Assembly: GCA_963922205.1 (NCBI GenBank)
Contig: CAWUHX010000156.1
Coordinates: 558,001-622,000 of the forward strand
Reading direction: 5' to 3'
Length of the DNA: 64,000 nt
Source of the DNA: Romanomermis culicivorax
Lineage: Eukaryota; Nematoda; Enoplea; Mermithida; Mermithidae
Shown here: positions 24,979-39,137 of the stretch, in pieces
Layout: the number at the start of each line of letters is the position of its first letter
Position numbering within the stretch: the stretch's first letter is position 1
Notes under the pieces: generated by a model
Database searches by the model: none
What the model was told of the DNA's origin: nothing
What the model saw: the letters and a program-made list of their open reading frames with translations, nothing else
Position numbers and translations under genes: made by a program

Positions 24979-27732
24979 ATGTATGTTTCTATATTCTGCA
25001 AACTGACACTGATTTTTGGTGAGACTTTTTTAGAGAATTTAAATACCTAATTAACTGAATAGGGATTTTTTACAGCCATTATCGGAATATCGTCAAGCTT
25101 ATCAATCCGTGAACTGGTGAGTTCTATATTTATGACATCCCGTATAAATAATATGCATTGCGAAAATTCTGCTTTACATGGTCAAGAATATATGGAGTTA
25201 TCTGCCACTTTCCACATTCGAGCTATAGTCTCATGGCCATTAATTCTAAAAAATTAATAGACATATGAACCTCCAGTTCTTACAGTGTGTATCGGGCAAA
25301 GTGCAATAACTTAGAAAAATTCAAGGTACTGACACATGGATCATAGAACACAAAAATCCGTTCTTTTTTCAGGGAGTTAAATTCAGAAATAAGTGATTGA
25401 CAATTACTCAGTCAGTAAAATTGATTTGCAACAACTCTGTAGTACTGCTGTGGTCACAGACAACTTGAACGTGCCTGAAATAAAGTTTTGCTGATCTGCC
25501 AGAAATAATAGCAACTACCAAAGATCGTAACTATTATGTTTAAGATCGGTGATGACGATGTGGAACCGTACTACGACGAAAGAGAAGGCAAGTGTAATCA
25601 GATAGTTTTTGGACGGGTTGAAGAATTTTGAGATATGAACAAGAATACCAAAAACAAATTCTACATAAAATAATTGTTTGTAAGAATGCCACCCGTTGAA
25701 GATATTTTCCGCAGGATTGCTTGTAAACAGACATGTAATGGCTCTAACATCTGGGGGAGTAACTGGGTCCACGTGGAGGGGTTCGATGATTATATAAAAT
25801 TGATTGGTGTTAAAAAAGGCAACTTTTCTGATAGTCTATACATTGGGATTTGATGTCTTGTATAAAATTTTTGATCTCACCTAGATAAGTGTAATGACTC
25901 CACCTGTATTTTTTCAAGGTGAGCAAGAATTTTTTTAACAGAACACAACAAATTGGGTGCCAATGGATAGATCTCGTTGATAAATATTCGAAAATGTGAT
26001 TCAAAATTATATATACCTTAATTTTTGACGGTATGGCTGAAATTTGATTGACCTTCCTAAATTTTCCTTGATGTTTATGTGCGATGTCAGTTCATGGAAT
26101 TGGGTAGGTGAATACATTCTACTTTGACTTCATTTCGAGTTCAAACCATAGATGAAGGAATCCGATATGAAAAATTAAAAGATGAGAAGCGTTCATTTCG
26201 TAGAATGTCATTTCCATACAGATATGCATGTTTTGAACTATATAGCGGACTGAAACTTCGCGGTTCTACAATTAAAGCTGATTTCACATATGAAACGAAA
26301 ATCACATACTTCAAAACATTATGTGAAAACCGACCTGTATATCACATTTGCAATGAAATTTCGAGGCATCCAAGTTATAAAAGAACAACTTTCGGGTTTC
26401 ACAGTAGCATGTACTGTGATTCGCTTCCAGAATGATAAGGCGCCAGAAGAATAACATAATTAATTTCAATACAACTCAGCTAAGATTGACTACATACTAT
26501 ACTCTACAAGGCATTTAGGTTAGGGTTTAGTCCGTTTATTAAATTATAACAGATCAGCGAATTGTTTAGGAAATAGGCAGAGAAGACAATGAATCTGTTA
26601 ACCACATACAGTATACCTTTACCATTTGAATAAGATATGACGGAAGGTTGCTTGTTAGAGCAGATTGGCTGCTTGTTGCTATTTCCTGCATGAAACGACT
26701 GTAAGTGCTCTTTGTATTTTAGAGGCTGAGGTAGATCAAAAATTGTTTTTAATGCCTATCAGTCTCTGTGAACGTTTTTGAGATTTTTTAAACTGATTTT
26801 TTACCCCCCCCCCCAGACAATAGAATGCTTGATCCGTACGTCTCCAGACGCGGTAATGTAAGAAGTGATAGTCACCGAAAGTCCGATAGGTATTATGGTG
26901 GCACCTCCGACAGCGATAGCTACGAAGAACCCCGTCGTCGTCGTCGTCTTGAGAAGAATCGCAAACAACGTCGTCCGGAAAAACGAGCCGACGCCGAAGA
27001 CGACGACTATCACCATTACAGCGCGGAATACCCGGAAGTCAAAAGTCGACCGAACAAAAAATCGACACGCCATAGGAAAAATACCCGGAACGAGGATCAA
27101 TCCCCGGTCCAAGAGTTGGAACAACCGAAAAAACGGGAGAGGAAAATTTCGAGCGATAGGAAATCCAAAAACGGCATCGGAAAGGACTACGAAGAAGATA
27201 TATTAGTTGGTGAAAAGCCGAAGAAACGACGACCTACGACGTCGAAACGTCGGAAATCCGGTCGGGATGTCGTAGAAGCGTCGGATGAATGGGGAGCAGC
27301 CAAGGAAAGTAGGAAAAATGAACCAAATTATTACGGTGGTTGGCCGAAAGATGGTTCCTGGAGAGCGGATCAATGGGAGTCGGGAAGGGTCAGTTCGAAA
27401 GAGAACTACGAACGCCGACGAAAAAATAAAATTGACAAAATCAGGAGACGTAAAGGCAAGTCTCGTATACTATGGAAAGCATAATGCTTCATTTAACTAG
27501 CGTCAACTAAATCTAAACTATGTGAAAGTTCTAGTGAAATAAATGGTAGGACTCGGATGAAGTTTCATTCTCGAATTTGAGTTTTCTGATTATTGGTTTA
27601 CTAATATTATATCTTTCCTTTGACTAATTGCTACTTTTATTTATAGAAAAGATGGACAAGAAGAAAAGAGATCAGGAAGAAGATTCGTCCTATGAACCCA
27701 AAAACAAAGCAGTGTGGGTCAGCTTGCAGTGA
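24979..27732 (+). CDS. Lys/Arg-rich, probably secreted protein (unknown family)
   Basis: I do not recognise the family. Exons 24979-25018 and 25076-25116 encode 27 residues resembling a signal peptide (MYVSIFCKLTLIFAIIGISS). The large exon 26824-27455 follows. A 20-nt microexon at 25373-25392 would join them in phase (0 then 2), but this link is tentative. The large exon is extremely basic (runs such as RRRRR, KKRER, SKRRK) with acidic patches and a Tyr/Trp-rich stretch (NYYGGWPKDGSW). The 3' end is ambiguous. A strong GC-AG donor (AAAG/GCAAGT at 27455/27456) splices in phase to 27647-27732, adding a K/D/E-rich tail ending in TGA. Read-through instead stops at 27484, with AATAAA at 27537. If the signal peptide is real, the many dibasic sites would suit a processed precursor; without it, a nuclear basic protein is as likely. 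Transcribed divergently from Pax. Confidence 0.55.
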
Positions 27733-30700
27733 TAAAACCGATTTTAAGACCAAATATGATGTGAAAATATATTTAACCGAATCAATTCATTGAACATGAT
27801 TTCATTAATTTTCATTATCAAGAAAGACAATCAACTGATCACCAACGAAAAATGGCACAAATATGATCAAATTGGCAAAAAGTTTATGCAAAATTTTTAC
27901 TTTAGAATTTTTTACCGAAAATTTTTTTAGTTAGTTGCATGGTCCACGAATTTATTTCAGTTGAACGACGTATAGTTTGCTAGAAAATAACAAAAACATA
28001 AAATGGTGTTTGCTCTACGGTTTTATTATTTTGAAGAATTTCAAAAAAATCAGACTATTGATCATTGTATGGTTTAGAATATGGTTTAGAATCGAAGAGA
28101 ATAGAATGCATGTTCTTGAGGGGTTAGGGGAGTGTTGAACCCAAGCAGAATTTCGGCTGACACGCTGAAAGATTCTACCCCAAGAATGACGCACCCTAAC
28201 AATATGACAGTGAATGCGGAATGAGTTCAGCATACTTCTGCTATGGAACTTTGGATATCTTAATGAAAAGTGGTTTATCGTTGTTCAACTGCCATCAGCC
28301 AACGCTATAGCTGCTGAGCGTTGCAGCTATGATCCTAAATCCTGCCGAAAAGATTCCAAATAAACAACTTAGTGAGTTCATGAATTGACAGCATGAAAAG
28401 CATGGTTAGATCATAATTACTTTTGCTCTAACTCATCTACTTCCCTCACGATTATGGTGATTATGATTGGATTGCTGGTATCAATCGAACAATGATCTCA
28501 GTTGCGAGATGTTCAAATTTTTTTATCTAATCTCTGGTTACTCTTATATGATGCTTGGTATAAAGTTGATAAATATTTTTGATCAAAAAGTGAGCTAATT
28601 TGCTGTTGTCACAGAAAAGAACGAGCAGTGTAACATGATTCAACTCGTCTTTGGGGGGGGGGGCTATTGAATGCAATATAAACGTATTCCAATCGAAATT
28701 TCCAGTAGAAAATGTTCCATTGTCTCTACACCAAATATGATCATGTCTAAAATCATCATTTGACTTATTAAGGCATAAAACAGATCAGTCAATTTAGTCA
28801 AAAGCCTTTTTATTTCATCAATCTTTTCACCTAGGTCGTAAAATCATTATTGCTGTCGGAGAATAAATACCATATACATTGGCAACTTGTTCCGATCACA
28901 TTATCGTCCAAAATATTGTACGTATTGAAAAGGCAAACTGGTTTTTCTAGAATGACAATTTTCGTTCGATGCATAGGACGAGTAATAATCATCCTGTCTG
29001 TATGCGTTCTTTCTTGCATTTTCGTTCTGTATTTGCCATTTTATGTAACGAAAACACATTTGAAAAATGGTTCTAACCCATGTTACCAGCCCATTATAGT
29101 TTAGCCCGCCGTATTCTATAGAATTTGGATTGAAAATTGAGGTAACTTGAAATTTGACCTTTTGAACGTTTAGAAAGGTTCATAGGTCATTTAAAAAAGT
29201 ATTTTTTCTACCTAGCCTAACATCAGAAGTTCGAAAATTCAGAAGTCTCTTACCGCTCATCTTTCTAATTTTCAGTGAATGCTTTCTAGTGTACGGTGAA
29301 TGATATTTTTACCTTCTACATTGGGATAACGGACATAAATAGTGACCATGAAATTACCAGTAAACGTTGACCTGAAAGGGATTGTTTCGGATAGTTATGA
29401 AATTAACACACATGATTCAATTTACCTATGGACTTCTGAACTTGCTAAGAAAATCGTCTGAAAATCTTCGATGCAGGCCGACATTTCTGAACTTCTTAAC
29501 TTCTAGAATGATATTTTCCTATAAATTTTACACTGAATTAGAGAAACTATAGTTCCGACATCACTAATTTTCAAGTTTTCTGATAAGTCATACTGATCAT
29601 CTTCTGCATCAACCATGTTACACTGGGAGATCCGTGAATGTATCAAGTAAAACTTGAGTTCATCTACAACACCTCAGGAGATGTGACAAGAAAACACGTG
29701 CTAAACGTGCATCAGTACTCCAAGAGGCTACTCAGGTGCTAAAAATCTACGCTTAACCAGTACGTGCCTGACACAATTCACTCGCGTATATGCAAAATTC
29801 TAAAAGCAGGATTATGTGAAAACTGCAGTGTGTGACTCGGTTTCAGTGTTCAATGTCTCATATCCAAGGTCAGCAGATTGAACGTCTCGTTATAAAGCTA
29901 GATCGATTTACTACAGAGCATTCTAGACTCTTTAAATCATGCTTGCAAAAAAATTTGAAAAATCGCTTGGGCCAAGCCTCGTATACGCCGGGTGCGTTGT
30001 TTGTCAAAAATAAACAAACTGAAAAAGCTTTGTGCCTTGCCTGAAATGTTGGATTTCGAAAAATACAAATTACAGGCAATGAAACTTCAATTCAGTATCA
30101 TGATTTAGAGTCAAAACAACAGTCGATGCCATGGATTAAAAAGGAGGCACATCTTACTTCCAAACTAAAATATTGAAGTCAGCATAAAAAGTCATTTTGT
30201 CACTTCTAGTGGTACCTAAAGACTCCAACAACGGTTGACTGAATACCAAACGGAGATACGATAAATGCTTTCGATTATTCTTCACTTATCAAATGGTTGT
30301 GTGATTCGATCAAGAAAAATTGGTGAAATTTCGTGAAGGAAAGTGTGTTGACTCCATGGATATGAATCATCTCAAAAACTATGTGTTGCAGCAGAAAATT
30401 TGACTATGATTGTCAGCTTGAAGTTTAAATATCTGCTTCGTTTACCTCGTTTGACACATTTAGAATGTCAGGTATTCAAAAAAATTTGTAGACATCAAAA
30501 TAGAGATAACAAAAAATGCATGGAACGATGGTGTAGATAAGTGTGACGGTCATGTGTCTAGTGTTGTCTTTCGACCACCAAATTTCTTTTGAGATCGCAT
30601 CCATTTAATTGAGTAAAAATCTACGGGCATATTGATCTATCCTCGTATCAATGCGTTTTCCCATATTATGAGGCTTAAAAATCCGCAGGGTGATTTCTAG

Positions 30701-30982
30701 CCATAATGAATATTACTGACCTTTCTACTTTTCTGCTATTTTCTCCTATCTTATTACTGTATCAGCTAGATATTGATGCTGATCTTTAATCATTACTATA
30801 GTTACCGATGCTCAACAAGACCTATACGCGTAACTTTTCTTCAAGCCAGAATTTTATCTCTCTGATGACAATAAACTTCTGTTGCATAATGAACTCGCCC
30901 TATAGACCACAATTTGATCGATAATTTTCAATCTTATCTTTTCCGTCACAGAAAATTTTTTCGTCTCGCCTTGCCGTCCAGT
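27733..30982. other. Intergenic, no gene supported
   Basis: AT-rich. A partial dispersed-repeat fragment lies near 28010-28060 (GAAGAATTTCAAAAAAATCA). An 84-residue frame at 28850-29104 with one hydrophobic stretch has no start context or homology that I can support. Confidence 0.5.
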
Positions 30983-33900
30983 ATGCAAGAGGGCGGTCGT
31001 TCCATTTCATCGAGCGTCCAATTTTTAGTCCGCTTACCCGATAATATCAAAAACTTGGATAGTAATGGCCGATTTCTATTTTTCGGTTTCGGCCTATTCC
31101 TATGCGGCGCGGCTTCCTTAATCAACGGCGCCGTGGCCGTGGCCATGGGCGCCAGTAAAGAAATTTTCTTGCACGATTACGTCAATACACATTGGATAAC
31201 GACCATATTTTTGATGGCCGGCACCTCGGCAATCCTCACTTACAGGACGAAAAGGAATTACTTCCTTTTTTTGACCGTATGTTTGACGGCCGTTTCGGCG
31301 TCGGTGGCCTTGGGCGCTTTGATTTTCGACGCCATGAATTTGCTCGAAATAGGCAAAAATAGCGACAAATTAAATGGCGACAATATCAGCAATTTCGCGA
31401 CGAATCTTCTCAGGGAAAAGCTGCCTGCGCTGTTGACCTATGGAATAATCGATATTATTAATTGCCTGGTGGCTGTGGTTCATGCCATCGGAGTCCTGAT
31501 CGAGGCAAAAATTTTGGCGTCAAGGTAATTATTGGTTAATGAGGTGGTATAAAATGATTATCTCGTCCTGAATGCTGCTTTACGGTATCGAAAAGAATTT
31601 TCAGGTTACAGTTTCAATTCAATGTCAAAAGTTTTGATCAATGCTCATTCGTCGCTCGATTTTAAGAGCTTTTTAGTTTTAAAGCCGTCTGAGGTGATAA
31701 AGCCAGCCCTATTCAGAAGTAAAAAATCCTACGATTTTTGTCGGCGACATTCGATGACTCCATGGAATGAATAGGCAATTTGCAGAAAGCCCAATTCAGA
31801 AGTGAATAAATCCTGGGAATTTTGTCGCCGAAAATCGGTGACAGTCGGCGACTGCACTTCTGAATTGGGCTTAACTCTAAAATTTTTTTACAACTCGGAA
31901 GATGCTGGTTGGTCACATACCACGGACAGAGCATTTAATGTACTACTATGTGAGTAGGCCTTCCTGCAACTATTAATTTGGCGAACAAGTATGTCCGCCA
32001 GCAGAGCTTGTTTCTTCTTTGTCTAAACATCTTTCTGCGTTCCAAGTCTCAAAAAAAATGGACTGTGGTCACAATGTTGTCGTTGATCTTTTTCTGTAAT
32101 TTTGGCCTTTTCTCAGAATTTTTTATTTGCCATATTAATCAAATGCAGAAGCGATCGAGTGTCAGGCTGAGAGAAAACAGAGTATGGTCGGCCCGAGCCT
32201 ATTCGCATTATGGCATCTAGAATATCACGTGGAAGATATATTCATGATGCATTCTCATCAAGGAGCGAAAGAGACGTGGGACATTTTCATTGAAGTTTCT
32301 TGCGCCTCCATTCATTCTGGTCAACATTTCGACATTGGACTGCAAAAATTTTTGCTCTGTAAAGTGGACGGCGGAAAGAATATCGTTTTGGACCCCTAGG
32401 GAATGTTGAAATTTCCACTCGATGAGGATGTCGTCTCACGGCATCTGGGTAACAAGAAAGAATGCGGGTTTCTTCCACAGTCACATTCTAATTTTTGAGA
32501 ATTTTTCAATCAAAATCCTATTATGGCAGGAGATTCCAAATTGAAGTGGCCCCGATGTACTTCTGCGCATGTTCAAAAATTTTAGATCCCAATTGTGATA
32601 CAAACAGATTATGTGCGTGTAACATTATTGATAGTCTCCTAAATCGTCAGAAATGAACATATTCCGTTCCACCTGGACTAGAAGATTGACTTACATAATG
32701 GTCAAACTAGGTCGGGCACCAAAGTAAGACTGTACCGTTTATACTTTTCATTTCCTACAAAAATGCACAAAACGAATGAAACGGAAAATTTGTGGATTGA
32801 TCATTACATCATTAGATTTAAAAACACTATAAGTTTGGTGCGAAGGATTCAGAGGGCACTTGTATCCTAAACATTAAAACGAAGCAGACAACGTGGTTCG
32901 GTTTCGACTCTTGTAGTACAATGGCACTTCTGTCATCAAACCATACAATGAGAAAATGCAGTGTAATCCAGAAAAACATTACTTTGTATGTAAGAATAAT
33001 CTGTAAGCTATGGTGGCAATAAGTGATTACAGGAAAAATATTTATGCTTTACAGGTTGAATGATTATTCGTACAAAATTTATCAAAAACGGGTTTTGTTT
33101 TTCGTTTGTAATTTTTGGAAGAACCTGTGTTGAGGGTTGGCTTGCGAAATACGGCAGTCTTTATCCATTCGTTGTTCTGAGATACATTAGGCATACTTTT
33201 GATTTTGCACATTTTTTGCATAACCAGAGTCAATTTTTGTGAAAAGTTATCAACTAAAATCGATGACCAACATTTTATAAAAGAACGCCCATTATGTAAA
33301 TGAGCCTTCTAGTTCAACTTGAATGAAATCTGTTCATTTCTGACGATTTGTAGACTATCCGTGACGTTATATGCACATGACTGAATCCCTTTGTATCACA
33401 ATCTGAAAAATACGGGATCTAAAATTTTTGAGTACGTCGGAGCGATTTCATTTTGGAATCTTCTGCCCTAATAGGACTTTGACCGAAAAATTCTCTAAAA
33501 TTTGAATGCGACCGTGGAGGAAAAACACATTTTTTATCGTTATCCAGACGCCGAAGAGAGACAGACGCCAAGTTGCAACACAATCACATAAACTATTACT
33601 CGCTTTTTGATTTATTACTTACAGGCATTCTGACGAATTAATGTCTTCAGGCTTAAATTCTAAATCTTTACATGTTATAGTGCATCAGGTAGCTAACATA
33701 CAGTTTTTGTTGCCCATAGGCTATATTTACAGCGAAATTTGCATAAATGTGGTCTACAGTTTTAAGTTCACCTGATACCCGATTCGAGTGATGGTGATGC
33801 TGTGACATGAATTGTGCATCCTACCATATTTTCCGTAAGAAGATACATTCATCGTTAATGTTTTATGACATATACATTTCTGAACTTTGATAGTGAGCTC

Positions 33901-36900
33901 ACAGATCGAAAATAATAGTGCCAGATTAGGTTGCCTCCCTATGAGAAACTTTTCTTTTTATCAGCGAGCTTTATCGAATGTGATTTTTTAGTTTCTAGGT
34001 ACAGGCAAACGCTCGAATGTTTAGCACATTCGTGAAAACGTCTGTGTAAAAAGGCCTATGGTCAAAAAAGGTCACTGTTGCATATTCAAGTTGCTGTGAG
34101 CTATCGGACAAACTATAACATATTTGATTGTAGATTTGAAGATTCTCTCTCGTGAGAAAAACGGTTTTTAGTTTCAACTTCCAGCTACTTTCTTTCTGTA
34201 GATACTTCAACCCAATAGATGAGATGAAATCCCGATCATTGATCGTGTGTTCATTCGTCCAATGTGTCATCGGTCATTTCAAATTTGTCCTTTGGGTGCT
34301 GGAAGTCGTTTGGAGTCGAAATTTGGGTCAAGCTAGACGTTTCGTTTTTTTCAATTATACGATCGACGAACCGATTTGGAATTTAATTTACGTTATGATC
34401 GGTGTAGGCGGAATTTTCGCCGCCAAAAACGGCAATCGAATTTTGTGCTATTGTACATTGCTTTTCACAGGTTTGAGCATTTTCCCCGTATTGCAATATT
34501 TATGGGTCGATTATCGGTGGTTGTTGAACGTCAAATCGTCAGATTTTCTTATTCAAGTGCCTAAACCTCATCTTCTATTGCAAATGAACATATTTCTGTC
34601 TTGCTTACATTTAATCTTCATTTTTGTGACTGTCGGCGTCATGCTCGATCGATTCGTTCGCAATCGCCTACCTTGGAACAGTTCAAAAGTTTCCATCGAT
34701 GGAACTTTGAAGCAAAGCGTGTTGTACACAGGTGAGCCTCATTCCTGTTAGATAGCTGGACAGCAACAAGGACGCGTTTTGACCCTAATAGATGTTCTGA
34801 AGCGAGTACAATTTTTTTGCTTCAAAATAATTTTGGACACCAATCAAAAGATCTCTTCGACATCTACTCAAAAACAACATTTATAGTAGTTCATCTACAC
34901 CTTTCACGGTGTCAGAGGTAGTTAACATTAGGTTAAAATTTGGTAAACCCCTCGGAATTTTCCTTGCTGCTGGAATATGGTGAAGATTATTATTCAAAAT
35001 TTTCATTTTTTCAACCTATAATAGTTCTATTTTGGCAGGGTCTTTGTCAAAATCCCTTAGAAGAAAAAACTTCTGTATTCTGCGCTTTGAATGGAAAAAA
35101 TGGGCGCTGTTTTCAAAAATTTCGCCAAAATCGTTTTTAAAAAGCTTTTACTGTAAAATCTTTTCCTTAAAGATTTGAGAGGTCAAGTTAGTGAACTTGC
35201 AAACTTGCAGTTGCATATAGACTTCTATTTCGCAGATGATAAAAAAAGAAATGGCACTCTTTCCAGTTTCATGACTTGGAAGTATTTGATAAAAAACAGT
35301 CTATGAATGAAGATTTAAAATTCTAGTTGCCCTAGTGCATTCAAAAACCGCCACAGTAACGTATTCGAATTTCAGGATAAAGTTCCCAACTGTAGTACTT
35401 TTCTTGAAGTCAAAAGTCTGGAAGTAATAATTCATTAGAATATGCAAGCTCAAGATCGAAAAATGACAAAAGTTAGTACTGTCGCCAAAATCGAATACAC
35501 AAATCTTTTACAAATGTTTTTTACCCAAAGGTTGGTTTATGCTCACAAATTTTCAGTTCTATGAAACATAATTACAGGATACGAGAAGGACCACTTGAAA
35601 ATAATTTATACTTCGAACATGATCTATTACACTTTTTCAAGATGCATCGCAAAAGAATCAAGATAAAGCTTTTCGATGTTCGACTTTCTTTTCAAGCGCA
35701 TTGCAATTTTTTCAGGATAATATTGAAAAAGAAATCAATATCTCGAAAAAATCAAGATGTCATCGTGAAAAAAATTAAGATGGTATCGAACCCGAACTAA
35801 AATTTGGATTTTTTTCCGAAAAAACTGTATTTTGGGTGAAAAACAAGCATTTTTGAGGTTTTTTGGAAAACGTTTGAAAAATAAAAAATTTCATGAAAAA
35901 TCAATATGTCGATCGGATTCCCCATGCAAAGTGACCTGCGCTCTATGCAACCCCTTGTAGAAACCGAGGGTGCCCACCGCCAGCAAGCCCGGATTTCATA
36001 AATCTACGTTGAAGGGCTCCTGTATATATAAAAATAGGAGTTTCAAAAATTTTTATCCTTTGATATTCCGCCCATCTTGATTTTTTTCCGAAATGAGATC
36101 ATGGGATCTTGATTTTTTCCAAGATATGATCGTGACTTTTTTCAAAATGACATCTTGATTTTTTCAAGATTACTTTTAAAAGAAACGCGATACATTTCAA
36201 AAGAAAGGCAAACATCGGAAAACTCTAACATCTTGATTTTTGCCATGCATCTTGAAAAAATGTTGTGCATCATGTTCAAAGGTAACGATTTTTTCAAGTG
36301 GCCCTCCTTGTATTCCGTACATGATGGTCAAACTGAGAATCGTAAAATACGCAATAATACCCCTGTCCAGTTTTGTTATAGAAGAGCAGACTTTAAAGGA
36401 TTTTTTACATCAGAATGTCCTATCTAATGCTATTTTACACAATCATTCTTAATTAGAATCGCATTCGCTATAACAGACATATGAGACATCCTACATTTTC
36501 TGTCTCTTTTTCTTCAGGCATCCTTATGATTGCCGCCGGCGTCATCCTGTTGATCATGGACGTCACTCACATTAGCAACGGCACATTCTATCGAATGTTC
36601 AGCCCTACCGAACACCGCCTGCCCTTCCTTCTCATCCCTTCGGGCGTCGTCGCCCTTTTCATTACAGTAAGAAACGAATACATACCGTACGCTTTACCCT
36701 GTTGCGTACCGCTTTTGGTGGCCTGCGTTCAATCTTCGTCGTTCAACGTGGCTACTTTTCTCTATTTGAGCCACAATTCCTATTTCACTGAACAATTATG
36801 CGATCTTTTCTATTTCGTACGTTACAAATGCGATAAAAAAGTGGAAAGTTTCGGAGTGGTCAGCCATTTTTTCGAAGCGACCGTTTCGTTCGGTTGCGCC

Positions 36901-37569
36901 GCTTTGTGCGCCTACTTGATGGTCATTTTTTACCGTTTAACGAACATGTATCGTACCATATTACAGTATCCTTTGACCGACGACGAAATCATGCGTGTCA
37001 AAGGTCACTCCTTAGGCGCCAAATTTTTCGGTCTTTTCCAAATGGTCATCGGCGTCGCAGTTTTCTTGGTATCGATTTACGGCCCGACCCAAGATCAATA
37101 CAAATCTATACTCTACCACCCGTTCATCCTAATCCATATGCTAATTTATAGGGTAACGCTGAGCGTGCCATTTATTTTGAACCCTTTGATTCAATGCTTC
37201 GCCTTATGGTCGAACGACTTGCACACCAAACCGCTCAAAGCCCTTCTGGCCATGGCCGTTTCCTACGTTTGGACCTTAGACATTTTTTTGCAATTGGACT
37301 ATAGGATATTGTCCAGTATGGGCGTGGGCTGGTCGATCATCGTTTGCCTAGAATTGGTCACTCTGTTCGTACAATTCGCTTTGGCCGCCGAATGCGCCGT
37401 TTTGATGGACATCGGTCAAAATCGATTGCCTCAATTCGATTTCGTCGAATATGATAGAGACGGCGGCGGCGCCGACTCGCCGACGGGCACCTTGAATTTT
37501 AACGGCGACGAATTTAATCACGATTCGGACGATGATTGTAAAAGCAGCGGAACTAATGATCTTGTTTAA
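30983..37569 (+). CDS. Polytopic membrane protein, about 16 TM helices in four tandem units
   Basis: No family recognised. Three exons, 30983-31524, 34202-34731 and 36518-37569, join in phase (2, then 1) with GTAATT/CTGTAG and GTGAGC/TTCAG borders, giving 707 residues. The ATG at 30983 is preferred because a good acceptor (CCGTCACAG) lies about 30 bases upstream, which could be a 5'-UTR or trans-splice site. Hydrophobic segments fall in four groups of four: residues about 30-180 (exon 1), 195-350 (exon 2), 358-498 and 521-655 (both exon 3). In each group a short polar or basic turn follows the second helix (RTKRN, KNGNR, VRNEY, NDLHTK). Groups 1 and 4 open with a G-rich first helix (FFGFGLFLCG; FFGLFQMVIG). 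The C-terminus (656-707) is acidic and Gly/Asp/Ser-rich, probably cytoplasmic. Function unknown. A hairpin repeat lies in intron 2 and a small inverted repeat in intron 1. Confidence 0.8.
31705..31871. repeat. Short inverted-repeat element (MITE-like)
   Basis: AGCCCAATTCAGAAGTG at 31788-31804 and its inverse CACTTCTGAATTGGGCT at 31855-31871 form a perfect 17-bp inverted repeat. A related AGCCCTATTCAGAAGT lies at 31705-31720. Both forward copies are soon followed by AAATCCT and TTTTGTCGSCG. Possibly a nested or partly duplicated tiny element in intron 1 of the multi-pass membrane gene. Confidence 0.55.
35628..36262. repeat. Hairpin element with ATCAAGATG repeat arms
   Basis: Left arm (about 35628-35790) carries TTTTTCAAGATGCATCGC and AAATCAAGATGTCATCGTG. 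The right arm (36070-36262) carries the inverse, including CATCTTGATTTTT units and GCATCTTGAAAAAA. Arms of about 160-190 bases face each other across about 280 bases. Located in intron 2 of the multi-pass membrane gene. Confidence 0.6.
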
Positions 37570-39137
37570 TGATCAAGCACGAATGTCAAATTTATTGTTT
37601 AATTTACATGCGTTTACTGTAGTTATAAAACTATAGAGAGGTTTGTGATGGATTAAGAGGGCCCAGGGATGTGACATAAAATCTTCATAGACCTTGATTT
37701 CATAAATCTAATGAAACCGCGAATGTGAATCTACGCAGGTACAGCCTATCATGAATTTTCACTTGTAATGGGATGAAGAAGTGTTCACTACTATAATAAA
37801 AAACTTTCCATGATTACGAGTGTTTCAAAAATATTCGACAGTTTGTTCTTTGATCTATCTAAAAAAGCTGTTGAGGTTTAAAATCTTGGCCTATTTCATC
37901 ATAGAGGCTTAAACTCCAGCAAGCTGCAGCGCTGTAGCTTATAACTCAATACGATATACCCTTGCCGTCAAGGTGCAGCTCAGCTGTAGCATAAATTTCT
38001 CGATGTGTTAATACCTTCAAGTCCTAGCAAGCATAAAATAACCTGTCGTTTGTTTTTGATGAGATATTGTTTGAAAAATAAAGCTACCTAAAAACCCTTT
38101 ACATGTTTTTTTTGTATAATTTTTTACTCGAAAATTTCAGAGACTTAGAAATTATCTCCTCACAAGCACTCCCAGAATAATAGACAATAACATTAAAAAC
38201 TTCAACTTTACCATTTTATGAAATCTTTTTCATGCTCATGAGATCAGGAATGCGTGCTGGTGAAATTCTGCGAAAAATTACAGTAGTAATCTTTTTACAA
38301 CAGACGACGAGACAATTCACTATTTACTTGTTCCACATGCTTGGGGGCATGTTTTACAGAACTAATACATTTCACACGATCAAAAACTTATAGCTCGAAA
38401 TGGTTGCTTCACGAGTGCACCATGAAAACTTGTTGCAATTACATTGATAGACTCCTTCTTGCAATGTCATGCGATCCGTGAGATATTTGTGACGTTCTCT
38501 TGTGAGTTTTTTGTAAAACTTTTTATGAATCTGTTGATTCACAAATACGAGGATTCCATAAATCTTACAGAATCATTATCTTTCACTTCTAAAAAGCTTA
38601 TGAAACTGCATGGAAATATCGTGCACTCCAAAATTTGCAAGAAGTGTCATAACCTGAGTAGAAAAATTATGTTCTCAACAGAAAATCTTTCCCTTACAGA
38701 AAACTTGTGAAACTATTACGAAAGACCTGTAGATTCACAATGAAACGAGTTTTTCAGATACTTTATGAAAGTTCCTTTCCAGAAACATGTGGTGCTAATT
38801 AGGAAGCTCATTTTCGTAGTGAATCTGTCACTGATTTATTTTGAAGTAATTCTACAAGGTACACGTTTTTATGCCATAATTTATCGTCATGAGAGTAGGT
38901 ACGTTTAATATATAAGACTTAAGAGCTGGGATTTACGACGTAATCCTCTTGATGGAGAAACCTACGAATCAATTTCACTGATTAATTCGCAAAACCGGTT
39001 CAGAGTACTAAATCTAGTCGATTTTCCCGAGATGAACGCCCATTTGATGTGAGCTCGAAATATTTCGCGTCTATTCCGCCTAAACAGATCAGATTGAAGT
39101 TCTGGAATTTGTGGTGTAGAAATTCTGTTTCCACGAT
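37570..39137. other. Intergenic between the membrane-protein gene and the receptor
   Basis: AT-rich, no gene. AATAAA near 37796 may serve the upstream gene. A short GC-richer segment (37925-37995, GCTGTAGCTTATAACTCAAT) recurs in altered form at 56830-56900, so it is probably a dispersed repeat. Confidence 0.5.

Noticed and set aside
26124-26435. 103-residue plus-strand frame in the intron of the basic-protein gene
   Set aside because: No family features and no consistent splice borders linking it in phase.
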